Part shown: positions 36,825 through 49,285 of the stretch, piece after piece
How the letters are laid out: every line of letters starts with the position of its first letter
How positions within the stretch are numbered: the stretch's first letter is position 1
Assembly: GCA_022836615.1 (NCBI GenBank)
Contig: MU405242.1
Location: forward strand, 1-64,000
DNA from: Annulohypoxylon bovei var. microspora
Lineage: Eukaryota; Ascomycota; Sordariomycetes; Xylariales; Hypoxylaceae
Reading direction: 5' to 3'
Length of the DNA stretch: 64,000 bases
Translations under genes and position numbers: made by a program
Notes under the pieces: generated by a model
The model's input: only the letters and a program-made list of their open reading frames with translations
What the model was told of the DNA's origin: nothing
Database searches by the model: none

Positions 36825-38938
36825 ATGGCAGACGTTGAGGAGCCCAAGTTTAACTCTCTCGCAGATCGTATCGCAGCTTTGAATAGACAGAAGAACTTCA
36901 CTAGTCCTCCCACTTCTACGAAACGACCTCCTCCACCCCCGCCTCCTGTTGGTAAGCCTTCGTCCCAGGCCCCAGCCCCAAACGTGAATAGCCCGATCCC
37001 ACCACAAACCCCCAATCTACCAGCTCGACTACACAGGCAAAATCCACCAAGTCTACCACGGCGAACTAATACGTCGGGGTCGGCTGTCGAATCACCCCCT
37101 GTCCTACCAGAGCGCGATGCGCCACCACCGCTTCCGACTCGCAAGAATTCCGCTCAACCATCGCCTGCTTTACCAAGCCGTAGGCCATCAGCGCAACCAT
37201 TGCACAGTAGAAGAGGCTCCAATTCGTCCGAAGTGTCCCATATCTCAACTATTTCGAATCTCTCGCTAAATCCTGTGTCTCGCACAAGCACGGCATCCAC
37301 CGAAACGCAACCCGCGCGAAGAGTCCTCGCCCCGACACTAGACTATGCGAAACTACCACCCCTTCCACCATCGAGAAAGGAGAGGGAGGCACAGGCAGCT
37401 AGGGACGCTATAGAAAGGGAGGCTACCGAAGTCGTTAAAGCACCTCTACTCTCAGCACAATCCGCCCCGGTAGTACCCCAATCGCGATCCGGTCTGTCAC
37501 CCAGATTACCCTCTAGATTTAGCAACTCGCCCGCACATTCGCAAGTGGATGAAAGTCCCTCTACAAATCCTCGTCGTCTTCCACCTCCTCCCTCTGCGTT
37601 TGTGCGCCCAGCCACTACGTTCGACTCAGCCAGGACGCCTGGTCAAAGATCTCGCGATGAGCCGCCGCCGCCGGTCCCGATCAAGTCGCGACCTACATTT
37701 GCTCAAATCGATGCAGCTGCCGTACGTACAAGTACTAGCTGTCTAATTTGTCGAGATTTCTCGGCTCCAGATAACGTAGCTGCGCAATATCCCAACCATT
37801 CGCTTCCAAGACATGACCCAGTCGGCTATTTGGCGAACGTGCTCTGCGGCCCCTTTTCATCAGCGACTGACAAAGCAAGAGCCATATTCACTTGGTGCCA
37901 TCATAACATTGCTTACAACGTAGAAGAGTTTTTTGGAAAGTGTATCAAGGGTAGAAGTGTAGACGAGACCATATTCCATGGCAAAGCCGTTTGCCAGGGT
38001 TATGCTGAAGTATACCAAGCTATTGCTCAGCGTGCTGGGTTGCAATGCGTCGTAGTCGGTGGCCATGGAAAAGGCTATGGCTATACACCCCTTGCAAAGG
38101 ACCAGCCGCCCCCTCCAAGAAATGCCTCAGGTCGTATGTATAATCCAAGCGTTGTTTTCTTCTCCTAGCTACCTAAAACCCCCGTTTTATCTATTTGAAA
38201 TTGTTTCCTTGAGGATCACAGCTTTAGATCCATTGCACCTACAACAGTTAACATTGGATACTGACTTTGGGCTCTACAGATGCTTGGAATGCGGTTTGTA
38301 TAGATAATGGAGAATGGAAACTTCTCGATGCATGTTGGGGTGCCGGCTCGGTTGGCGACCAAAAGTATCGTAAACAGTTCAAACCTCAGATGTTTTGCTT
38401 AAGCAATGATTTGTTTGGGCTCAAACATTTTCCTTCGGACGACCGTTATTTCTTCAGAAATGATGGCCGCGTCCTGACATGGGAAGAATATATTGTTGGG
38501 CCAGTCAGAGGTGAAAAGGCCGAGTTTTACGGCACGGCAACGGACGAGGGCGTCTCCGAGTTTACGTTTAGCCCTGCTGAGAAACACGTCTCCGTATACA
38601 GCGGCGAAGTATTGCGCTTCCAATTTTCCAAGGTTTGCGAGCATTGGATCCCTGAACGGAATGGCCCAGGCAGAAGTTATCTGCTACTCATGAAGATCCA
38701 CGGATTAGATGGTAGGAAAGAGGACATGGTGCCGCTAGAAACGGATGGGTTTTGGTGGTGGACGGATATTCCTGCGGGGGATTTGGGGGCTCGCGGCCAG
38801 ACCATTTTCTTGTATGCGCTTACAACACTTAATAACAAGGACGCGAGAGGTGTCACGAAAGAGGAGTATTACCGTGTAAAGAACGGAAATGGGTATAGCA
38901 TGAGCTGGGCGATTTTTGCCAAGTGGGAGCTAGTGTAG
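36825..38938 (+). CDS. Transglutaminase-like domain protein, Cyk3-type
   Basis: Exons 36,825-38,133 and 38,280-38,938, with a 146-bp intron (GTATGT to CTCTACAG), give 655 residues. The first 320 residues are disordered and Pro-rich (RPPPPPPPVGKP, many PxLPxR), suited to binding SH3 domains. Then comes a transglutaminase-like core with the full triad: C390 in AVCQGYAEVY, H437 in GHAWNAV (the His codon is split by the intron) and D453 in LLDACWG. The C-terminal part resembles the beta-rich extension of Cyk3/kyphoscoliosis-peptidase relatives. Yeast Cyk3 acts in cytokinesis and has an N-terminal SH3 domain, which is missing here. The actual role and any enzymatic activity are unproven. Confidence 0.82.
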
Positions 38939-39831
38939 AATAACATATTGGGACGAAAGAGCAAGGTTGATGGGCGGGATACCCGGCGATATTATAGACA
39001 CTCTTAAATATGACATTTTCGTGATCTTAAGCAGCGTCATTGGGCTTTTTTTTCGGTCAGCGAAGCCGAGGATTATTCGGAAGACAGTAACAGATTTCTC
39101 AGCCTTATGACAAAATCGTACAGGAACAAGCAACGGCCATCGGAATCTAAGCTGTGTTGAGTCAAGTCATATGGACTACCTTGGTACTTATAGACAGCTA
39201 TTCAAAGGCCATTCCTGATGGTTTAAACCCAATATACGGGCTAAGATCGTCTTGGTAAATTTAAAGTTCCGGAACTGATTCCGCTACCTTCATGGTCTTG
39301 AGACTACAGTAGAAATGAAGATGCTTTCCCCGGATTTTAGAAGACTGACTCATGATTTAGCCAAGTGGTGGTACTAATATTCATAAACTACCCCGGATTA
39401 GAAATCATATCGAGATTGAATGAAAGTTAGAATATGCCGGAGCTCGGGAGCAATCAGCGGTATCCTAATGTATATATGTGGGTCTTCGCGGGATTGAGAC
39501 GGTGATGAGGTCAAAAACGCGGATATCGTCTCCGGATTCTCAATTCGGAGAAACAATATCAGAACTGACGTCAAGGCCATGATTTCTATAGGGTTTCAAA
39601 ATATTTTAACATTTTAAGATGGAATGGAATGTGCTTTCTATTTTTAAGAATTGTGGGTATGCCGAATTCGGGGCACAGCTCTCAGCTCTGTTAGCCTTAG
39701 GTCGCGTGTCTTGGCACGTTCTCCTTCCACCTCACCGGACTTCTCTTTCTCCGAAAATTGAGCTCCCTCTTATGGCCCAACCGAACTCAAGAAGTCTTTC
39801 GTAAATATAGCATCTTTTTACCCAATTAACA
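38939..39831. other. Intergenic gap, promoter of the ZIP gene
   Basis: In 0.9 kb no gene is seen. A small minus-strand frame at 39,398-39,580 and a plus-strand frame at 39,619-39,804 have no recognisable features. The last part should be the promoter of the zinc-transporter gene at 39,832. Confidence 0.5.
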
Positions 39832-41250
39832 ATGGGGGTATCACGTCTGACTTTCCGAGGCGTACTGCTCTTTCTTGGGGTTGTTTTCGCAACCGCTGTC
39901 GCAGCTAGGGATAGCTCCGAGACCGCGTCGCGTGCCTCCATGAGCTTAGATGAATTAGGCGAAAAACTTCAGGTAAACTCTTCGTAACGTATTATCTAGA
40001 TATTATCCTAATGTCGAGTATTAGACTTGTTCAGTTTTGCAGGAACTTAACGCTGAGAAGCTCAAAAGCGCTTCGGAAACATCGAGCTTGACCTCACAGA
40101 TCTTCACTGTCCTATTCCCCGGTAGCCCCGCCACCAACGCCCTCCTTGCGACGCTGTATATCTCAGGACCACCCAACTTTCTACTGGCGCTATGTCCAAC
40201 CAATATAGATCCCTCGTCGTTGTCGGTTATGGTGGCATTTGCTGTAGGGGGTTTGCTTGGCGATACGCTCTTTCATCTACTACCCGAGATCTTTCTCGGA
40301 GAAGATAGCCCCGAACATGTCCGGTTCGTTCTTGTCGAACCCAACCGCAACTTGCTCCTAGGTGTTGCTATCATGGTCGGTTTCATGACGTTTGTGGCTA
40401 TGGACAAGGGGTTGCGAATAGCGACAGGCGGCGAAGGACATGAGCATAGCCACGGAAACCATTCGCACGATACACCGACAAAGGCTGAAGCTTCCTCAAG
40501 CTCTGTAGAAATTTCAAACGGGGAGGTTTCGAAGCGCAAGAAGAGTGATAAGAGTACTGTCGAAGTCCCCAAACAAGACGCCGAAAAGGAAATCAGCGCT
40601 AGCGTCAAGTTAGGAGGATATCTCAACCTCATGTGAGTCCAGAATTCCCAGTCAGCTAGGTAAGTGTCGTTTTCATGATCACTCATTTCTTACAGCGCCG
40701 ATTTCACGCACAATATCACGGATGGACTTGCTATGTCAGCCTCCTTCTATGCATCACCTACTATTGGTGCTACGACTACAGTAGCTGTATTTTTCCACGA
40801 AATTCCTCACGAAGGTAAGCAGATGCTCCCCTGTCGTCTCTGGATTGTTGGGTTTTGCAAGAGTCTTACATTTATTTAGTTGGTGATTTTGCTCTGCTCG
40901 TACAATCCGGTTTCTCGAAACGAGCTGCGATGGGCGCCCAATTTATCACGGCCCTTGGAGCTCTCCTTGGGACGCTCATTGGCATTGCCGTGCAAGAGTT
41001 CGGAGGTAGCAACAACGTCGATGGTAAGGGAATTGGCATGACTGAGGGTATCTGGGGCACTAGCTTAACGTATGGTGACCTGTTACTCCCTTTCACCGCC
41101 GGAACGTTCCTATATGTGGGAACTGTAGCCGTGATCCCAGAGCTACTAGAGACCGGTCCTAACAAGGCCGTGGAACTTCGAAACATGCTTGTGCAGTTTG
41201 CGGCCATCGCAGTTGGCGCTGGGATCATGCTTTATATCTCATGGGATTAA
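39832..41250 (+). CDS. ZIP-family zinc transporter, KE4/LIV-1 type
   Basis: Exons 39,832-39,972, 40,043-40,632, 40,696-40,814 and 40,880-41,250 give 406 residues. The N-terminus is a signal peptide (VLLFLGVVFATAVAA). Membrane segments follow, with VAFAVGGLLGDTLFHLLPE, a His-rich cytosolic loop (GEGHEHSHGNHSHD, about residues 179-192), HNITDG (249-254) and the signature HEIPHEVGD (278-286), whose codons are split by the third intron. The HEIPHEVGD form marks the LIV-1/KE4 branch, which includes yeast Yke4 and human SLC39A7 and moves zinc between the secretory pathway and cytosol. The organelle is inferred from the family. All introns are 63-70 bp with canonical ends. Confidence 0.9.
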
Positions 41251-44062
41251 TTCATTACGCATAGCGGCATAGATCGGTTGGTTATAGAAGGGCGTGGCAT
41301 CTCACATTAGACGCGTAAGCCGAATGATCTTATAGAATACGTGTGCTTACTATGAGAGTTAGAAGTCAAGAAAAATATTACTATATTTACCTCCGGTTGC
41401 TATTAGTTGTAGCCCCGCTATATTCAGGGGGTGGGTCTGCCTTTTCGCTTCACATTTCCCTTCGCGATAGACGCTACCTAGCTACGCGGAGTGTGGAATG
41501 ACACTTGCTAGCTACCCCTATGGTACCCGTTAGAAGCCGCTGTGTAGTGGAGATTTATCCATCGAAAAATGGTAACATTAAACACGAAATGCCAAGACGA
41601 TCTGGCATTGCAACCCGTTCCTGCATCTGCGAGTCCCGTTTCAACCTGGTATAAATTGTTCTGGACCTCAGAGTTTACATAATGCATACATCTTTTATCA
41701 GATCATTTCACGTGGTATCACGAACATCCGAAAGAATCGAGAGATGATAGTACGTCTATCGACGTGGATATGCCCGAGACGAAGAAGCGTCGCCCACCCG
41801 ACATCAATTATCAAGCCACTGGTATATACCAGTACATAATGAAAATAGACTCGTAACATAGGATTTCTTCATTACGAGGAAAGGAACTAATAGAACCAAC
41901 ATAACCAGCAAAGAACCATCTCCACGTTTTTACTTATTCCTGGTTGGTTGGCTAACAAGGTCACCAGGGACCACAGGACTAGATTATTAATGGTGGAAAG
42001 CCGAAGTCGGAGTATGGATTACCTAATCTTCGAACCAAAGTTCTTCAATTATATACAGTATGATACCGTATACTACGCACAGTAACGCACTCTTCTGCAC
42101 TTCACGATTATTTGCAGAATCCAACTTCCAGGATCCGTGTGACTCTTCGGCGTAGTGTCCCTCCTGCAATAAGCCAGTACTAGGAATGTTTCCACAAGTT
42201 TTATTCCTTCGTCAGGGAATTGTGGAATGCCAATGCTGCTTTAATACGCTAATTATTTATGTTGGTGAGCTTTACAGGCATGCTTACATATATCACGTCT
42301 TTCTGTTTCCAATAACAGCATCATCAACCTGAACATCGCATCATGGGTTTGTTCTATGCCACCATCTAGAACTTCTCCATAAATATCACGAGTAATATGT
42401 AGATGGGTACAATTAAAACTAGAAAGGAAATATGTTGAAAATCATTTTCTTTACATAATCCCGAATATTTACATAAAGAGCGTCGTCGAAGACACGTGGG
42501 GTCTAGTAGTGTAGTAGCTCATTACATTATTCAAGCTATGATCCATATATGACTCTTCGATCGAAAGTAAAGAAAGTGCAATTTTTCCCCAATTGAGTAA
42601 TTAACACATCCTGAAGATGGACGCGATAGGTCAAAGGATTAGGTTTTAGCGAGGATTAGTGGCCTGGGATGGGGATGTCAAAAAATTCTCTGAGCATTCA
42701 GTACCTACCCGACCTTGAAGGGCGCGCTTTACAATGCTAAAGGTGGACCTCAGTCCCCCGGTCGAAGCTGAAGCGGTCAAATTTAGCTTAATAATATCGG
42801 GGCTGGGGGCCACATATGTTAAGCTAAAGAGCTAAGGAAGCTACCGGTGATCGTCCCGGGAAAGCGTTGGCCACCTGCGCATGGATATCCATGGATTTTT
42901 TTAAACTTCTCCGTCTCTTCTCCGTCTACAATTCCCGTCCTCACCTCGCACCGAGCACCAGTAAGAAAGCCGACAACGGGTCCTTCTGGGGATCTCTTAT
43001 TCGACCACACGTGGTACCTACTACTTACCAGGTATGTAGGTACCTAATCTAAAATTCGATAGTCGATTGCGTGTACTATCCAAGAAGGCGTGTATGTACT
43101 AGGAGGGCGCAAAGTTCAATATGATCTCGAAGACTCTGAACGCTCAAACGCCATCTTCTCTCCATAACATATTTACCCTAGCCCCACCAATTTTACTACT
43201 TTTACTAGTTTTACGTACCATAATTGGATACTTCGTCCTTTGGAGGTAAAGCCTCGAGGTGGTCACCTTTAGAGGTCAAGCGTAAACCAAGAAGTTTTTT
43301 CTTTGTAAGTCAACCACCCTCAAACTTGGACCTTGGACCCCGGACCCCAAAGCACCAAATAAGATAATGCAGACAAACTTGACAAGTTGATTGCGCTTCT
43401 GCAATGGCGCGACGACCCCTGCCTTGAGCAGATCCGCAACCATGTCAGGCCACCAGGGTCTACATCCAGCAGAAGACATGAAGGGCGGAACGATCCCAAT
43501 ACTCCTTACGTCAGAACGGAGGTCTTCTTGTCACAACTATCTTAATAATACATCCAAGTCTAAACTTCAATCAAATTTTCTCTTTCTTCTTAGAGATGAC
43601 TCAATTACTAGCGTTGAACAGATTATAGATCGAATAATTGTGGATTCTTTTGCATTCTCGATCTATAAGCCATAATTATATAAGTCATTTGCTCCCCATC
43701 ACCATCACCACCTCTACATATTAGAGGTTATAACAAGTTATTAATATCACCACGTCGTAACTCTCCCGTTATCACCGCGGTTACTACGAGTCTCGCATAC
43801 AGAAGTTTGGCGTCAAGTTTGGATTTAGTGACACCTTATCCTATAATTATCATCTTGTTGCTACCGTTCTAGAGTTAGTTGCGGTTATATATACACCACT
43901 TAACCTACAGCCTTCCCCCCTATTCCCGACCGACCCCGCAGATTAGCATCGCAGGCATCAGCTGGAACTCGAAAAACATACATATTCCTTACTACCAAAT
44001 CGCAGATCCTCCGCCTTGAACTTTTCGCCTTTTGAGGTTGAGGTTGAGGTACCAACATCAAA
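41251..44062. other. Long intergenic region, no gene seen
   Basis: In 2.8 kb no frame exceeds about 95 codons and none shows motifs. A frame at 43,391-43,675 lacks any recognisable feature. The last 300 bases, with a TATATATA stretch near 43,887 and pyrimidine tracts, look like the promoter and leader of the arrestin-like gene. Confidence 0.5.
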
Positions 44063-45556
44063 ATGTCGTCTGCCGCGTCTTCAGAGCATAGCAAAGCTGC
44101 ATCGCTGGGTGGCTATGCTCGCAAGCTATCTATTGTCACTAAGCCCAGCATGACTATTCACATCAACAACCACTATCATTCTAAAGTCTACACTACCGGG
44201 TCAGAAGTATCAGGATATGTGACTATTAATTCCCAAACCGATGTACGATTTGACACAATCCAAGTTGTGCTCCTCGGGACTAGCAAAACCCGCATGGACG
44301 CCGTCAATATTCCACAGGCAACGTCTCACACGTTCTTAAAACTCGTCATGCCTATCCCAGAATCGTCCTATCCGGTTCCCCGTATTTTTGAGGCAGGTAT
44401 AAACTATACAGTACCATTCAATTTCGTCATTCCGAGCACCTTGACGCTCAATGCGTGTAACCACAGTGTTGCCAATGACTCTGTTCAAGAGCATCACGTA
44501 CGACTTCCACCTACTGTCGGTTCCTGGGAGAAGGATGATTTTTCGCCAAACATGAGCCGCGTTCAGTACGCGGTTAAAGCACGTGCGTATAAGGAAGATA
44601 CGACCGGCGAGCAGAGCATGAAGGTTATGGAAGCCGGGCAAGAGATCAAAGTCTTGCCCGCGGTCCCGGAAGATGCCCCTTTAAACATCACTAAGCACGA
44701 CGACTTGTACGCCATGACGAAGAGCAAGAACCTACGGAGGACGATCATATCGCCAAAATCTGGGAAGGTAGCCGTCACGGCCTCACAACCCAGCCCAGCC
44801 ATGCTAAGTCCCGATGGATTGACGATGACACCGATAACTGTGCCTCTCGATCTCGAATTTGTACCGGCCGCCAGCGACGTGCACCCGCCGAAAGTTACTG
44901 GCATATCATCGAAGGTCACAGCCGTTACCTATTTTAGCGCTGGCGGCATCAACCACTTTCCTAACCTCAAAGACTGGCACCGAGCATTCGGCTGTGACAG
45001 CCGCGGCTCATACTCTGGCACGACATCTGTATCTACTGGACGTTTTGGAGAAGTCAGATGGGACCGACACCTAGCGGCGCAAGCGAGACGAGATTCGGGA
45101 TACGGCAGCGACAACCTTACATCGTCAGACTCGGATCGAGTCACCAGGGCCGCCCCTAAAAAGTCCAAGGGATCGCCAGCGTCTCCGATCTATCACACGG
45201 CGCATATTCAGGTTCCAATCGAATTACCAGTGCACAAGAAGACATTCGTGCCGACTTTCCACTCGTGCATCACATCGCGCGTCTACGTCTTATGGTTGAC
45301 TGTTACGCTGGTCTCTGGCGGGACTAGCGCACACGTAACTTTAGGTGTACCGCTCCAAATCGGCGTCAGTTCCATAGGATCCCTACGCGACTACGCAGAA
45401 CTGCCCCCGAGCTTCGAGGAAGTAGAGGGAGCAGACGTGGACGAATATCTTCGCCCGCGCTTTATGAGCGTTCCCACGATCGAGTTTCACCAGAACGAGG
45501 CTTTACCGGGCTATGCGGATCTAGATCATTATAGGCGCACATTGGCTGCTCACTGA
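44063..45556 (+). CDS. Arrestin-like (ART-type) protein
   Basis: A single intronless frame of 497 residues. The N-terminal half has the arrestin fold pattern: VYTTGSEVSGYVTINS, followed by FDTIQVVLLG and then the conserved FNFVIPSTL segment and HHVRLPP. The C-terminal half carries VPLDLEF, a disordered Ser-rich insert (about residues 325-385) and IQVPIELPVHKKTFVPTFHSC leading to an arrestin-C-like strand region (VTLGVPLQIG). The tail has LPPSFEE and LPGY, the latter an LPxY-type motif that Rsp5/Nedd4 WW domains could bind. Yeast arrestin-related adaptors bring Rsp5 to plasma-membrane transporters; the cargo here is unknown. The ATG at 44,063 follows an AACATCAAA context and no in-frame ATG precedes it closely. 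Confidence 0.82.
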   Translation: MSSAASSEHSKAASLGGYARKLSIVTKPSMTIHINNHYHSKVYTTGSEVSGYVTINSQTDVRFDTIQVVLLGTSKTRMDAVNIPQATSHTFLKLVMPIPESSYPVPRIFEAGINYTVPFNFVIPSTLTLNACNHSVANDSVQEHHVRLPPTVGSWEKDDFSPNMSRVQYAVKARAYKEDTTGEQSMKVMEAGQEIKVLPAVPEDAPLNITKHDDLYAMTKSKNLRRTIISPKSGKVAVTASQPSPAMLSPDGLTMTPITVPLDLEFVPAASDVHPPKVTGISSKVTAVTYFSAGGINHFPNLKDWHRAFGCDSRGSYSGTTSVSTGRFGEVRWDRHLAAQARRDSGYGSDNLTSSDSDRVTRAAPKKSKGSPASPIYHTAHIQVPIELPVHKKTFVPTFHSCITSRVYVLWLTVTLVSGGTSAHVTLGVPLQIGVSSIGSLRDYAELPPSFEEVEGADVDEYLRPRFMSVPTIEFHQNEALPGYADLDHYRRTLAAH

Positions 45557-47799
45557 ACGGATAGCTGTACGGTGGCATATTTTGCTTTTTATTCGGGCTA
45601 TATTTCTCTCTCCCCGGGGAGACCTTTTACACGGGATTTGATACCACGTTCATTAGATATGATTTATTTGGGCGAATATTTGGCAAGCGCGGCGTTTAGG
45701 ATCGAAGGCAATCTGTCTCCGCAAAACAGTCTATCTAGATTGACATAACTGTGTGATGATCACCAGCAGCACCATCTTGGTATTCCTTGGGTACGGCAAT
45801 CTTTCAAATGGGTTTGGGGTAGGTTTTATGAGGCGGCTTGATGTCCAACACGTATTTTAGGATCCAATGGTCTAACCTAATTTATGCTTACATATTTATT
45901 GAATAATGATATCTACCTACTTTGCACTATTTACGCATATATACGCGCCTCTTTTCTAAGACTGTTTTTTGTGTCCTACAAAATTCACCAATTCTTTAAC
46001 TTTCCCCCTTTCCCCCTTTCCCCCTTTCCCCAAATATTTCTCATGCATAGAGGCGAGAGACCCAAAACAACGGATCGCTTATTAATGTAAGTGAGTAGCT
46101 CCTTAGCCACGCCTTTTACCACTGTTCGCTTAAGACGTGTGAAGTCTAGTCTAGACCATTATTCGGGTACGCTACGGGATATATCCCGAGTTTAAGGGTC
46201 AAAGAGTCACGTATCTAGAGTGGGGACCGAGATCGGCACATAGTGTAGGTAGTCTACCGGACAACCAGCTTAGTTGTTTTTTTTGCCTTCTCCAAGGCTT
46301 CACATGCTTCCAATGCGTACCCACCTTAGGCCGAGTAGATAGCGCGGGGCATCTCCACGATCCCGAGCTGTAATTGTTGTCGCAAATATGCCTACCTGGG
46401 TAAGATCTCGCTTCTTACGTCGACGGCGGAGTTTAGGGTGCTAGTCTCGCCTTAGTGAAATGGACGGGCTAAGTTCACTGCTCGAGCGCAGGGCATGGGC
46501 AAGACATATACTCGACGCTTATATATGCCGTATAAGGCTAGGAACGCTGGAGAGGTTGATATCGCCTATACAATGACTCAATATGCTTATAAATGTAAAG
46601 AGAGCACCAATCGTTACCTCTTCTAAGCATAACAGGGACGTATTGTACTTAATAAAATTCCTATAAAGCAATTTATGATATATAAGAGGCAAATTTATCA
46701 TCTACTTTCTAATAACTTCCTAATTTATGTCTATTGTTGCTGGCTGGTGTTGAATTAGTTGAGTTAGTATGATCCCTTTCTGAACCCCTGAAAGCATTTT
46801 AAAAACTTTATAGAATCTATGATGTTCATGGTATGTTCTAAAATTTGGACTTTATCGAGAATGCGAAAGTACCTAGTCATACTTGAACTGCTTTCCTAAC
46901 CTCAACTCATGTTTCGGCTGTAGACGCTAGGTATGTACCCTTCAAGGAATTATAGATTAAAAACGTAGGTATGTAAATTATAAGAATAACGAATTGAGCA
47001 AAATATGTAACACACCTAACTAATTGTTTACTATCAATCAATGAATTTTCATGCCACCCCCTATTTTACGTGGAAGATAGCTGATACCTAGGTATTGTAC
47101 CAGCGTTGATGGCGGCTAGGACAATTCCTTTGCCTCATAGCTAGGTTACGAATAACCAAATGAGTGTTAAAAATACATATTACCGCTCATACAACCATGA
47201 ATACATGAGCCAACCTTCAATGGATTTGAAGCGATAAGTTGGGATAGATCAATTTACCCCTGAATCTGATCGAGTGTTATTGTAGGTGTCTACAGGGGCT
47301 AACAAGTCCAAGAAACCCATATAAATTGCTCTCAAAATCTATTCACAATGAGAGGAACGTGAGAAATATTCCCTAACTAAATGAAACACTTCTAATTCCG
47401 GTTCTGGTTCTACAGGACTCTACCCCTTTTCTACCGTCTCCCACCAGCGAAACTTAACATCACTATTTACTCGAAAAACCACATATAGTCACTTGCACAC
47501 ACACAAAACACCACTCAATAAGCCTTTTTTTTTTTTGTGATTGTGTAGGCGTGGATCCGCTATCGGTAAGTATAACATTCTATATCACAATCCACAGCGC
47601 GAAGAACACCTCCACGCTCTTGCCAATGCCATCCTCAGACACCCCATCGAGAACCTCTCGATTCGACACGCGCGGGTATAGGAGATACTGAGCCCTGGAA
47701 CACCGTAAACTATACACATCTTAAACCCAGATCAGCAGCTAGGTAAGTTACCTACCTGACAGTTTTCACCACCAGGTGCCTTAGCTATATCTCGTCTGT
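45557..47799. other. Intergenic region, no gene seen
   Basis: In 2.2 kb between convergently placed arrestin-like and acyl-CoA dehydrogenase genes no convincing gene appears. It contains the CTTTCCCC tandem repeat at 46,001, a TACCTAGGTA palindrome at about 47,087-47,096, and an AT-rich stretch at 46,500-47,250. Confidence 0.5.
46001..46031 (+). repeat. TTTCCCCC microsatellite, about 4 units
   Basis: The 8-bp unit TTTCCCCC is repeated almost four times without interruption (31 bp). Such pyrimidine tracts are common in fungal intergenic DNA; no function is implied. Confidence 0.9.
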
Positions 47800-49285
47800 T
47801 CACGTAGTGTACTCCTTCTGGAGCATCTTGGCAATCGTATTCAATCTGCAATTCTTGATTAGCGTCACTCTCAAAAAAGAGAAAGAAAAAAAACTCTCTC
47901 CTAACAGACGGATCGACTTACTGGATATTGCTCGTGCCCTCGTAGATAGCGCCGATCTTGCTGTCGCGCCAGTACTTCTCGGCGAGGCCCTCCCTGACGA
48001 AGCCCATGCCGCCCATCCACTCGACGGCGAGCCCGCTGACGCGGCCGGCGACCTGGGAGGCGTACAGCTTCGCCATAGCGGCGTCCTGGACGAAGTCCTC
48101 GCCGGCCTCCTTCCTGCGGGCCGCGTTGTAGACGAGGGCGCGCGCGGCGGCGATCTCGGTGTACGCCTGCGCGATCTGGTGCTGCATGCCCTGGAACTCG
48201 CCGACGAGCTTGCCGAACTGCCGGCGGTCGTTCCACACGTACCGGACCGCGTTCTCCCACGCGCCGAGCGCGAGCCCCGTCATCTGCGCCGCGATGCCGA
48301 TGCGGCCCTCGTTGAGGAGCCCGATCGCGTACTTGTAGCCCTCGCCCTTGGCGCCCAGCAGGTTGGCCTTGGGGATCTCGACGTCGTCGAAGTTGAGCGC
48401 GCACGTGCTGCTCGCGCGGATCCCGAGCTTCTTCTCCTTCTTCGCGATCGAGAAGCCCTTGGCGTCCCGCTCGACGACGAAGGCCGTGATGCCGCGGTGC
48501 CCCTTGCTCGGGTCGAGGTTCGCGAACACGATGTAGAAGCTGGCCTCCATCGCGTTCGTGATCCACATCTTGCCGCCCGAGATCCGGTACCCGTCCGCGG
48601 TCTCGACGGCCCGCGTCGCCAGCGCGAAGGCGTCGGACCCCGAGACGGGCTCCGACAGGCAGAAGCTGCCGACGGTGTTGGTGGCGAGGCGCGGCAGGAA
48701 GCGCTTCTTGAGCTCGGTGCTGCCCCATTTGAGGACCGCGGTGTTGACCAGCGTGTTGTGGACGTCCACCATAACGCTCACGCTGGGATCGACGCGGGCG
48801 AGCTCCTCGATACCGACGATGGCGGCTGTGAAGTTCATGCCGGCGCCGCCGAACTCCTCGGGGATCTCTATCCCCATCAGCCCTTGCTCGAAGAGCTGCT
48901 CTACTAGTTCGGGGTCCATGTTCTCGGCCTCGTCCATGTCGCGGACCTTCGGTAAGATGACATCGTTGGCGAACTTTTGGACTGCTTCTTGCATCGCCGT
49001 CTCGGTCTCGGATAGGTGTGTTATGGGCGTGGGCGGGAAGTCAGTGATATCAGTCATGCGGCGGGCTGTGGCAGATAAGGGTCTTATTCTGTAGGTCCGT
49101 AATATCAATATAAGCCATTGTGACTAGAAGTTCGAAATTCGAAGTTCAAAGTTAGGTTAGACTCACTGCTGGGCACCGAACTTTTGCGGTAACCTCCTGC
49201 AACATCGTGATGACAGTGAGACTCTAGGAGCTACACCTGAACCCCGCCGTAAAGCCGGCCGAAGGAATCTCGCGATTGAAGACAT
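47800..49285 (-). CDS. Mitochondrial acyl-CoA dehydrogenase (short/branched-chain type)
   Basis: On the minus strand exons are 49,285-49,167, 49,088-47,922 and 47,845-47,800, giving 443 residues. Exon 1 encodes an Arg/Ser-rich mitochondrial presequence (MSSIARFLRPALRRGSG). The core includes EFGGAG, the first family signature FCLSEPVSGSDA, FAD/substrate-loop residues in WITNA, DRRQFGK, and the catalytic-base region IYEGTSNIQ, where the Glu of YEGT is the expected base. The sequence most resembles ACADSB-type enzymes, which oxidise 2-methyl-branched or short-chain acyl-CoA in Ile/Val catabolism or beta-oxidation. The start at 49,285 is preferred over a later ATG at 49,205 because it gives a presequence and joins exon 2 through a canonical 78-bp intron. 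Codons are strongly GC-biased. Confidence 0.92.

Noticed and set aside
47807..48907. A 366-codon plus-strand frame and a 275-codon minus-strand frame overlapping the acyl-CoA dehydrogenase gene
   Set aside because: Both are by-products of saturated G/C at third positions. Their products are Ala/Arg/Asp-rich without domains, while the overlapping frame has every acyl-CoA dehydrogenase motif.
49124..49205. Alternative start of the acyl-CoA dehydrogenase at 49,205 with a 43-bp intron
   Set aside because: It gives a shorter, less convincing presequence and a very short intron. The 49,285 start gives an Arg/Ser-rich presequence and a canonical 78-bp intron.
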